DNA from: Pseudomonadota bacterium
GTDB taxonomy: Bacteria > Pseudomonadota > Gammaproteobacteria > Steroidobacterales > Steroidobacteraceae
DNA length: 64,000 nucleotides
Reading direction: 5' to 3'
NCBI GenBank assembly: GCA_016713725.1
Contig: JADJOO010000009.1
Location: 62,001-126,000, forward strand
Position numbers and translations under genes: made by a program. The notes under the pieces were generated by a model, which did no database searches, had not been told where the DNA came from, and saw nothing but the letters and a program-made list of their open reading frames with translations. Below, in pieces: positions 51,490-58,653 of this stretch (its first letter is position 1; each line of letters starts with the position of its first letter).

Positions 51490-51580
51490 GGGATAGGGGT
51501 TGGGGTTAGTCGGAGGTTCATGCCGCTCGATGCCGCGGCCTCTTTCCGACTAACCCCAATCCCCTATCCCCTGTCCCCTT
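51480..51580. repeat. G-rich inverted repeat, locus 3 (smpB-ssrA gap)
   Basis: Left arm 51480-51514: AGGGGTTAGGGG, ATAGGGG, TTGGGG units ending TTAGTCGGA. Right arm 51543-51580 is the reverse complement type (TTCCGACTAACCCC, AATCCCC, TATCCCC, TGTCCCC). Arms are separated by 28 bases. The left arm supplies the smpB stop codon; the right arm abuts the ssrA -35 box. Same family as loci 1 and 2. Confidence 0.8.
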
Positions 51581-51606
51581 GCGTTCCTGCGCTTTGGCCC
51601 TACACT
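51579..51606 (+). promoter_or_regulatory. Putative sigma-70 promoter of ssrA
   Basis: TTGCGT (-35, 51579-51584), 16-base spacer, TACACT (-10, 51601-51606). Transcription would begin near 51613, six bases before the mature tmRNA 5' end. Lies immediately after the C-rich arm of the G-rich repeat. Confidence 0.55.
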
Positions 51607-51618
51607 GAGGGTGTTCAC

Positions 51619-51971
51619 GGGGGCGACCGGTTTCGACGTGGGTCGCGAAACTCCATGTGCATGCCGAGGTGCAAGATACCTCGTTAAACTACTTGCAAAC
51701 TATTAGTTGCCAACGACGACAACTACGCTCTGGCGGCTTAATCCCGCTTAACCCCGACTGGCGTGTGCTTGTGCATCCAGACCCGGGGACGCGCTCCCAA
51801 GCTCGCGTGTCCAGTGTGCTGAGGGCTGGCTCGCTAAAACGTTCCTGAGCTGGTCGGTCATCTTCCCTGCCGCTTGGGTAGTGAACGACGAGAATCAAAA
51901 AGACGGCTAAGCATGTAGGTCCTGGAATGTAGGGCTTGCGGACGCGGGTTCGATTCCCGCCGCCTCCACCA
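51619..51971 (+). ncRNA. ssrA: Transfer-messenger RNA (tmRNA)
   Basis: Mature 5' end GGGGGCGACCGGTTTCGACG; 3' end GGTTCGATTCCCGCCGCCTC plus CCACCA region, with the tRNA-like acceptor GGGGGCG pairing CGCCTCC (one G-U). Tag reading frame starts at a GCC resume codon after TATTAGTT and encodes ANDDNYALAA then TAA (E. coli: ANDENYALAA). About 353 nt. The 3' end is the insertion target of an integrative element, whose left repeat rebuilds the terminal 26 bases. Confidence 0.95.
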
Positions 51972-51973
51972 CT
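51946..51973 (+). repeat. attL of ssrA element (28-bp direct repeat)
   Basis: GGGTTCGATTCCCGCC followed by GCCTCCACCACT, identical to 56451-56478. It spans the T-arm and acceptor end of tmRNA, the classical tyrosine-integrase target, and keeps ssrA complete. Confidence 0.9.
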
Positions 51974-51976
51974 GCT

Positions 51977-52004
51977 GGGGTCCCGGTAATCCGACCGGGA
52001 CCCC
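51977..52004 (+). terminator. Hairpin after tmRNA
   Basis: GGGGTCCCGGT / ACCGGGACCCC, an 11-bp perfect stem with a 6-nt loop, five bases after the tmRNA CCA. No U-tract follows. It belongs to the mobile element side of attL and may end ssrA transcription or mark the element's end. Confidence 0.45.
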
Positions 52005-52064
52005 TCCAGACTAAAGAAAATCAGTCTGTTAGCTCCATCAGGCGCACTAGTCCATCGGTCTACG

Positions 52065-52955
52065 GTGGTCTGGTTTCGTCTCCGTTTGGGCACAGCACAG
52101 GCACAATTGCTTACGAGCTGTCCACGGGCGGGGCCGCGGGGTCCTCAAGAAACCCCCGCAGCGGCCCCGGACGGTGGGCAGGTCGCGCATCTGGCGGACG
52201 CGGACTTGCGCACCGAAGGAGCGCTGGCCGCGCCGCAGGCCGCGGGGGCGACAGCCCCCGCCGGGCTTGTCAGATTAGAAACAAAGGACACACAGAATCG
52301 TCCTGAACGAGAAAGTCAGGCAATTCGTGATGGACAAAGACGCTCGCTGAGAGTGTTCAAGTCCATCTCGTGCGCTGGGGATCTCCTGCGGGTGACAACC
52401 GACGAGCGGGGACGACGGCTCCAGGGTATTTTTCTGACGCTGACCTATCGACCCGGGGTCCTTTGGTACCCGAATCAAGTCAACGCTTGCATCAAGAAGA
52501 TGCGCCAGTGGTGCAAGCGGCGCGGCGCGCGATTCCGGATATGTTGGGTAGCTGAGCAACACAAATCTGGCCGCATCCACTACCACGCCATCCTTTTCCT
52601 GCCGAAGGGGCTGATGCTGCCTAAACCGGACAAGCAAGGCTGGTGGCCCCATGGCATGACAAAGATCGAGCGTTGCCGTAAGCAGTCCGTCGGCTACCTG
52701 ATCAAATACGCCACGAAAGGGCAGCAGATTGCGGCTCCTTGGCCTAAGGGGATGCGTCTACATGGACACGGAGGGTTGAACATTGAGCAGCGCATCCGAC
52801 GCGCCTGGTGGGTTCTGCCGAGATACATCCGTATCCAGTGCGAGGACTGGATGAAAGTTCGTCGTGCAAGAGGCGGTGGCTGGGTGTCACCCGTTACGGG
52901 TGAATGGTGGCCGGGATGGACCGCGGCTTGGATTCACTGCACTGCGCCTTCATAA
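52065..52955 (+). CDS. HUH-superfamily rolling-circle replication initiator (Rep)
   Basis: Conserved motifs in order: motif I FLTLTYRP, motif II GRIHYHAILFLP (the HUH metal site, HYH), motif III SVGYLIKYATKG with the nicking tyrosine. A C-terminal basic/Trp-rich region follows. This matches Rep proteins of filamentous phages and small rolling-circle replicons. The catalytic part is about 200 aa from about 52350. The GC-rich first 95 codons (Ala/Pro-rich) look unlike it, so the true start may be an internal GTG near 52350. First gene of the ssrA element. Confidence 0.72.
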   Translation: MVWFRLRLGTAQAQLLTSCPRAGPRGPQETPAAAPDGGQVAHLADADLRTEGALAAPQAAGATAPAGLVRLETKDTQNRPERESQAIRDGQRRSLRVFKSISCAGDLLRVTTDERGRRLQGIFLTLTYRPGVLWYPNQVNACIKKMRQWCKRRGARFRICWVAEQHKSGRIHYHAILFLPKGLMLPKPDKQGWWPHGMTKIERCRKQSVGYLIKYATKGQQIAAPWPKGMRLHGHGGLNIEQRIRRAWWVLPRYIRIQCEDWMKVRRARGGGWVSPVTGEWWPGWTAAWIHCTAPS

Positions 52956-53314
52956 CGTCAGCGGTCCGATTGCTAACGACCTAAACGGACTCTGTCGTGC
53001 CGCTCGCGGTCTAACGTCATCGACAACTAGTCTCCCGTGCACATCTTCCTAGCCGGACACGCGGCCAGCCGCGTGCATCTACGAGGCGGCCCGGGCTATC
53101 GTGGGACCTTGAAGCACGCATTCTTTGCTTGGTACGACGTACTCAAAGAATCGCTTTGCTCAGAACCCATAGTAAAGACTGACGTACTCCTCCTCGGCAT
53201 TCCACCAGGTTCCCCTTCGTACGCGTGCCTGCCGAGTGCGTGCGCACGCCGGCGTCGGTGCTAATGGGGTTCCGTACCGCCGCTTGAACTCCGAGATAAG
53301 AAGGGTCACCTGCT
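52956..53314. other. Element-internal stretch with no recognised gene
   Basis: About 360 bases after rep. Short frames on both strands lack start context and recognisable composition. A short inverted repeat CGCGGCCAGCCGCG lies near 53060. Nothing else supportable. Confidence 0.45.
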
Positions 53315-53567
53315 TTAGATTCGCGGGGAATCCTGCTGAACCGAGACAAGCTTCGAATCGCAGAAATTAAACGAGAAGTGGAAGCTGCCGTCGGCCGCCT
53401 TAGCCATCACTGTGTTGTCGTCGATGGTGATCAACTTGTGCGTCTGCGTCGCCTTCGCCAATACAAAGTGCCTTGGGCATATCGGTGGGTGAATCCTTCA
53501 ACATCGAATGCCACACGTAAAAAAAGGGTGCCAGTAGGATCGCAATGGCGAATACAGGTCGTTGCAT
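53315..53567 (-). CDS. Small membrane-anchored or secreted hypothetical protein, frameshifted
   Basis: Starts at ATG 53567 with GGGG 8 bases upstream: MQRPVFAIAILLAPFFYVW, a signal anchor. After a frame change around 53460, it continues KATQTHKLITIDDNTVMAKA, then ADGSFHFSFNFCDSKLVSVQ and a stop at 53315. The two halves abut well and the second has clear beta-strand periodicity. About 83 aa. Unrecognised family; cargo of the ssrA element. Confidence 0.45.
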
Positions 53568-53666
53568 GGTTCTACCCCTGCGTTAGTCCCTTAAGCATCA
53601 GACGCGAAATCAGAGCGCAAGAATCCTGTGTGCATACACAACCACGCCTAAGCTGCGTCGTGAGCA

Positions 53667-54182
53667 CTACCACCGCCACCAATCTTTGGATGATAGCGGG
53701 TTGTCGAAGCGCGGAACTGTAACTGGCTGCGCCCCTTTCGGGATGTTCAGTGATTGCCAGAAGTCGAGTGGTCGCATGAGTGACACAGTGGTCCTGGCTG
53801 CAAGTCGACTGATCAATGCTGAATCAAACGACAACAAGGCCGCAAGGTTGGCGTCCTCGGACTCTGCCAGAATCCGGCAATCGTCTGGATCGTCATGGAA
53901 CAACAACAGTTCCTGTGTGCGTGTGTCGATGCGCGCTTGGTCAATGGGTTGCGTCTCGCCAAACAGAGTGTGAATCCAGCTGGCATGAAAGGCGCAACGC
54001 TCGGAGTCGCGTATGCGTTGACACTCCCTAACAACAGTTGTTGTCGTAAAAAGGCCTCCATGACGATACAGAAACGTACGAACGAGGGCGACTCGCTGAT
54101 CCGTCAATAGATCGGTTGGCTCATCAAGTCCTGCCAAAGCGTCGATCAGATATGACCAGACACTGGGAATCCAAACCGACAT
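53667..54182 (-). CDS. PIN-like domain protein (possible toxin nuclease)
   Basis: 171 aa from ATG 54182 (MSVWIPSVWSYLIDALAG). The C-terminal half has the PIN core spacing: DDPDDCRILAESEDANLAAL, then LLSFDSALISRL, with acidic residues at the expected metal-binding places. The mid helix (FTTTTVVRECQRI) carries the conserved glutamate of VapC-like proteins. The N-terminal aspartate is not obvious, so activity is uncertain. No antitoxin gene is recognised beside it. Cargo of the ssrA element. Confidence 0.55.
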   Translation of the reverse strand: MSVWIPSVWSYLIDALAGLDEPTDLLTDQRVALVRTFLYRHGGLFTTTTVVRECQRIRDSERCAFHASWIHTLFGETQPIDQARIDTRTQELLLFHDDPDDCRILAESEDANLAALLSFDSALISRLAARTTVSLMRPLDFWQSLNIPKGAQPVTVPRFDNPLSSKDWWRW

Positions 54183-54263
54183 GGAACCTACTATGCATGG
54201 ATCCCAAGCCAAGCGATCATCACGCGGTTGTCGACGAACCCGAGCTGGTGATTGGCGCACACA

Positions 54264-54634
54264 CTATCGAACGTCCTGTTTGTCCTGTGGCTGTTTGTGC
54301 TCCTTCAACTCGTCAACTAGCTCGAACGCGGCGGTAACGAAAGAATCGAGTGGGTTATCGCGACATTGCTTGTCGATGTACAGCGAAAAGTCTGGTTATT
54401 CGGCATGCGCTCAAGCTGCACCTGATTGCCAGGCGTTGCATAGTTATAGCCCGACACAAAGCCGCGGAACCAAGAAATATACTGCTCTCGCGCCCATTGA
54501 ACGTTTGCCGACTGAATCCAAGCACCGCACGAAGCGTCCTCGTAGGAGAAGATGCTTACAGGTTTGTCCTGACCTAAAACGGGCGACGATGCCAGCAGCA
54601 GGATTGGAACTAGCGCCCTTATCGTGATCTTCAT
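54264..54634 (-). CDS. Small secreted protein, frameshifted
   Basis: Signal peptide MKITIRALVPILLLASSPVLG with GGAG 5 bases before ATG 54634. The mature part has SCGAWIQS, REQYISWFRGFVSGYNY, then, across a break in a T-run near 54391, SLYIDKQCRDNPLDSFVTAA and FELVDELKEH to a stop at 54264. The pattern Cys, aromatic helix, YIDKxCRDNP, helix resembles small periplasmic HdeA/Rap1a-like proteins; the match is by eye only. About 123 aa. Cargo of the ssrA element. Confidence 0.55.
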
Positions 54635-54743
54635 ACGCACTCCATCCGTGTACGTTGGCTCGCGGCCAAAAGCCGCTTACCGTTAAATAGCACCCCGCCT
54701 GGGGTACTAGACTCCCGTTGACCTGGCACGGGAATTTCACGCC

Positions 54744-55067
54744 ATGACGATATCTGACAAGAAGCTGGTGGAAAAGGTGGATAAGGCCATCGCGGCGTTC
54801 CGTGGCGATTCCCGACGGCTGTCGAACGCAATCGGCTATCTGATGTTGGGTCGCCAATTTGGGTGGCGAGCAATGTTTGTCATGTACGACAAGAAGTCGA
54901 TCAAGGACTACGAAAAGTTGCTTGAATTCGACTCCCGTGAGTTCTTCCCGGAAATTGGCCCGCGTGCCAACAAATCGCTTGCCTATACAGCTTTGCAGAA
55001 GGTCACGAACTTCTGGAAGGCCGTTAAGGGCGAAATACCTGGCGTAAGGTCGACTGAGATCCAGTAA
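54744..55067 (+). CDS. Hypothetical protein in ssrA element
   Basis: 107 aa, intact, basic and mostly helical (KKLVEKVDKAIAAFRGDSRR, MFVMYDKKSIKDYEKLLEFD). No membrane segment or signal. Followed by a hairpin and then the excisionase gene. I do not recognise the family; its place beside xis/int suggests an element maintenance or regulatory role, which is inference. Confidence 0.6.
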   Translation: MTISDKKLVEKVDKAIAAFRGDSRRLSNAIGYLMLGRQFGWRAMFVMYDKKSIKDYEKLLEFDSREFFPEIGPRANKSLAYTALQKVTNFWKAVKGEIPGVRSTEIQ

Positions 55068-55076
55068 GGGATTTCT

Positions 55077-55096
55077 AACACCCCTTACGGGGTGTT
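55077..55096 (+). terminator. Hairpin after the 107-aa gene
   Basis: AACACCCC TTAC GGGGTGTT, a perfect 8-bp stem, ten bases after the stop of the 107-aa gene and 33 bases before xis. No U-tract, so terminator or xis-leader structure. Confidence 0.4.
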
Positions 55097-55129
55097 GACG
55101 CACCCCTCGTCGCGCATTACAGTGCGCCC

Positions 55130-55312
55130 ATGGTCACCTGGGTGCTAATTCCTCGCATTGTTCAGCTGTTCGGATATTCCGAGCACGCTGTGCGAGCCAA
55201 GATTAAGAAGGGAATTTGGCTGCAGGGCACTCATTGGCGTAAGGCGCCTGACGGTCGAATCTTCGTCAACCCAGCGGCTGTGCAGCGATGGATCGAAAGC
55301 GGTCCGGCGTAA
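55130..55312 (+). CDS. xis: Excisionase (recombination directionality factor)
   Basis: 60 aa. Winged-helix excisionase family layout: WVLIPRIVQLFGYSEHAVRA, KIKKGIWLQGTHWRKAPDGR, then IFVNPAAVQRWIE. Overlaps the integrase start by 25 bases, as typical for xis-int pairs. Directs the integrase towards excision from ssrA. Confidence 0.8.
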   Translation: MVTWVLIPRIVQLFGYSEHAVRAKIKKGIWLQGTHWRKAPDGRIFVNPAAVQRWIESGPA

Positions 55313-56432
55313 GGCCTCGAGGCCGAGGCATCCAACTCAGCTTCAATTATCGGGGCGTGCGGTGCCGCGAAACACTACCCATCCCTCCTACCGCAAAGAA
55401 TATCGCTTATGCAGAACAGAAGCGGACAGCGATTCTGTACGCCATCGAAACGCAGACGTTTGATTATCTGAGGGAGTTTCCCAAGAGCAGTTTGGCGAAG
55501 CGTGTTTTCCGCTCCGGCAACAATGTCTCCGTAAGGAGTTGCCGAGAGCTACCTCAAGCGGACAGCGCACGGTCGAACTCAGCACCATTAGGGACTACAA
55601 ATCGGCCATTTATCACCATCTCATTCCAGAGTTTGGTGACCTAAACATTGCCGACCTGAAACCGTCGCGAATCCGGGACTGGATCGCCTCACTCGGTATC
55701 TCCGGTAAGCGCATAAACAACGTCTTGGTGCCTTTGCGCGGCGCATTTGACGATGCGGTCCGCGACAACCTGGTTACCGTCAGTCCGCTCGCTGGCATCG
55801 CGAACCTGGAGTCACCGAGCGCGTGACCCGGACCCCTGTCGCCCGATGAAATCAACGCCGTCCTTGGCGCGTGCGACGGCGCGGTCCTGAACCTGTTTCC
55901 AGTTTGCAATCTGGACCGGATTGCGTACGTCGGAGTTGATCGCACTGCACTGGTTTGAGGTCGACATAAAGCGTGGGGTGCTGACAGTTCGGCACGCCAG
56001 TGTTCCGCAAACAAATGAAAGCACCCAAGACTGCTTCAGGTGCGCGAGGTCAAGCTGCTTCCGCTGGCGATGGAAGCGCTGGAGCGTCAGAAGTCACTGA
56101 CGTTCAAGGATGGCGGCGCAGTGTTCGTCAATCCTCGGACGGGCAAGGCGTGGGAAACGGACGGCCAGATCCGCAAGACCGCCTGGGCACCCGCCGTTAA
56201 ACGTGCGGGGATTCGATATCGCTGTGCGTATCAGACGCGGCACACCTACGCGTCCCTAATGCTCTCTGCAGGCGAGAACCCGCTATGGGTGGCCTCCCAG
56301 ATGGGGCACAGCGACTGGGGAATGATTCGGAAGGTCTACGTGCGTTGGATACCGGAGGCCGATCCCCAGTCCGGCGGCAAGGCGGTTCTCATGTGGGCAC
56401 AGGTGGGGCACAAGGACCGCCAAAGTGCCTGA
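55288..56432 (+). CDS. int: Tyrosine recombinase/integrase, multiply frameshifted
   Basis: N-terminal arm-binding region RGRGIQLSFNYRGVRCRETL; core-binding domain TIRDYKSAIYHHLIPEFGDL and RINNVLVPLRGAFDDAVRDN; catalytic Arg I in WTGLRTSELIALHW; REVKLLPL (Lys strand); box II TRHTYASLMLSAGENPLWVA; then QMGHSDWGMIRKVYVRW with catalytic His and Tyr. At least four frame changes between 55500 and 56040. All catalytic residues can be found, so the gene may be functional if the breaks are sequence errors. Ends 18 bases before attR. Confidence 0.8.
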
Positions 56433-56450
56433 ATTTCCTCAAGTCACGGT

Positions 56451-56478
56451 GGGTTCGATTCCCGCCGCCTCCACCACT
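56451..56478 (+). repeat. attR of ssrA element (28-bp direct repeat)
   Basis: Identical to 51946-51973. It is the displaced original 3' end of ssrA, now 18 bases beyond the integrase stop and 69 bases before the 3' end of the HD-GYP gene. Confidence 0.9.
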
Positions 56479-56547
56479 ACAAGGATATCCCGCTGATTTT
56501 GCGGGATTTTCCTTTTTTGGGTGGCCGCCGTGATCCAGCTGCCGACG

Positions 56548-58511
56548 TCATGCAGGGAACCGATAGTTCTTTTCCCTGAAAAGGCGCAGGCAGGCCTCGA
56601 CGACATCCTGCGCGTATGCGGTTCCACTGCCGCGCTCGATCTCGGCCAATGCGACCGTCACGCCCAGTCCGGATCGGTAGGGCCGATGCGATGACATCGC
56701 CTCGACCACGTCCGCAACCGCCAGGATTCGGGCCTGGCGCAGGATCGCTTCACCCTTGAGGCCACCGGGATAGCCACTGCCATCCAGACGCTCATGATGC
56801 TGGAGAATGATATCGGCAACGGGCCAGGGAAAGTCGACTGAACTCAAGATGTTGTAGCCCGCCTGGCAATGACCCTGGACGAGTTGCATCTCGATCGGAC
56901 TCAGTTTGCCTGGCTTGGAGAGGATCTCCGACGGCACCATGACCTTGCCGACATCGTGCAGATGGCCGGCGACATCCAATCCCTCCTGCACGACGGAATC
57001 GAGGCCAAGTTCGGCAGCAATGGCCACGGCAAGGGCTGCAACTCGTCGCTCATGGCCAGCGGTGTAGGGATCACGCATCTCCCCCGATGGTCATCGCCAC
57101 GTTCACCGTGCTCAATACGGCGGCTTTCAGCTGCGCTATGTAACGCGGAAGCAATCTCGGAACGCTTGCGCTCCGAAACGTCCCTGACTATCCCGATGAT
57201 CGCGCTCCGATCCTCGTACCGCGCACCAGCCGCGTGCGCGGCGACCGGCAGCTTCGATCCATCCGGACGCGTCAGGTCGAATTCCACGACAACGGCCGGC
57301 ACGCCCCGATCCCGGAGCCGCACAATCTGCGCTGCAATCCTGGCCCGATCCCCTTCAGCGATCCACGCCAGCGCATCTGTGCCAAGCATTCTGCCAGCCG
57401 AATCCTGGCCGGCAATCTCGGCCAGGCATGGATTCACGTATTTGAATTGCCCTTCCTGGACGATATAGATGCCCACAGCCGCCTGCTCCACCAGGCTGCG
57501 GAACCTGCCTTCCGCCGCAATCAGTCGACGCTCCGCCAGGTCCCGGAGCAACTTGCGATCGAAGTTGTCCAGCGCAAAGCCGATGTCATCGGCCATTTCG
57601 GTCAACAGGTTGCGGGCAGGTTCGTCGAAGACGTTGGTCTCGGTTGCAAGCACGCAGAAGGCGCCCGAGACGACACCGCTTCGGTACAGCGGCAATGCTG
57701 CACAGGCCGCGACGCCCGGCTGCGTGGTTTCGTCTCGGCAAGGCTGGGCGATCTGGTCGTTCTGCAAATCCTGACACCAGCATGGTTGCCCACTCATGAC
57801 GATCTGTCGGCCTGCGTCGCCAATCTGTTCATCCGTGGCGTCTTCTGAAATTCCATCCGCGTTCGCGACGCCTTCGAGGGCGCCGAATCGGGCGACTGGC
57901 AGCCATGCGTGGGTGTCCGCACTTATCTTCACCACCCACGCCATTTTCATGTCCGCGAGCTCCACGGCCGAGCGACATACCTCTTGCAGCAGCGATGCTT
58001 CGCTGGTGCAGCGAACGATGGACTTGTTGCAAGCACTCAATGCCGCATAAAAATTTGTCAGTCGGCGCAAGCGCGCTTCGTTCAGCTTCCGTTCTGAAAT
58101 TTCCCGGATATTGCATTGAATGACCTTGATGCCGTCGCAGTCGTAGGAGTTGCTCACGAACTCGACGGGAATGATCCTCCCGGATCTGGCCTGAAGAGGA
58201 AGATCCTCGTAACGAGCATAGCCGAGGGTCTGCACCTCCTCGAACATTGCCTGTGTCTGCACTGCGTCAGTGAACAGGCCGACTTCCCAGAGCTTCTTGC
58301 CAAGGAACTCGTCATGCGAGTATCCGAGCATCTCGATCAGGTAGGGATTGACGTCCTCGATCTGCGCGGTATCGGAGTTGATCAACAGGATGCCGTCGCG
58401 AGCTGTTTCGAACAGCCGTCGATAGCGACTCTCGGCCTGGCGCAACGCACTCACGGTGCGGAATGCAGCGGTTTCCGAGAGACTCAGAGGATCCTTTGGA
58501 TCGGAGTCCAT
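56548..58511 (-). CDS. PAS-GAF-PAS-HD-GYP cyclic-di-GMP phosphodiesterase, frameshifted
   Basis: N-terminal PAS (YRRLFETARDGILLINSDTA, NPYLIEMLGYSHDEFLGKKL), GAF (LSACNKSIVRCTSEASLLQE to FCVLATETN), second PAS (RFRSLVEQAAVGIYIVQEG, with PAC ARYEDRSAIIGIVRDVSERK), then HD-GYP: MRDPYTAGHERRVAALAVAI, HLHDVGKVMVPSEI, HHERLDGSGYPGGLKGE. The frame breaks near 57090 between PAS and HD-GYP. All metal ligands and the GYP signature are present, so hydrolysis of c-di-GMP is expected. No signal peptide or membrane helix: a cytoplasmic sensor. About 654 aa. Confidence 0.87.
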
Positions 58512-58653
58512 GCAGCGATGTCGAAATTCCCCAGATCGCAGTCTGGGGGAACGCATCGTCGACCGTCTGTGCGCTATCGAACCATTCGCGCCGTGGAATC
58601 GACCTGAAGTAACACCCGCAACTCAGTCCAGGACCCGCTCAGGTCCGCCGGGA

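Larger units (their letters stand above)
51974..56478 (+). mobile_element. 4.5-kb integrative element in ssrA with rolling-circle Rep
   Basis: Bounded by 28-bp direct repeats of the tmRNA 3' end. Contents in order: HUH Rep (+), a small membrane-anchored protein (-), PIN-like protein (-), secreted small protein (-), 107-aa unknown (+), excisionase (+), tyrosine integrase (+) adjacent to attR. Visibly more AT-rich than the flanking chromosome between about 53.3 and 54.7 kb. A Rep plus Int/Xis set without coat or conjugation genes suggests a satellite of a filamentous phage or a rolling-circle integrative element. Integrase frame breaks may mean it is decayed, or may be sequence error. Confidence 0.88.

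Noticed and set aside
52065..52350. First 95 codons assigned to rep as a separate domain
   Set aside because: Low-complexity Ala/Pro-rich translation in a GC-rich stretch; kept within the rep entry with start flagged as uncertain.
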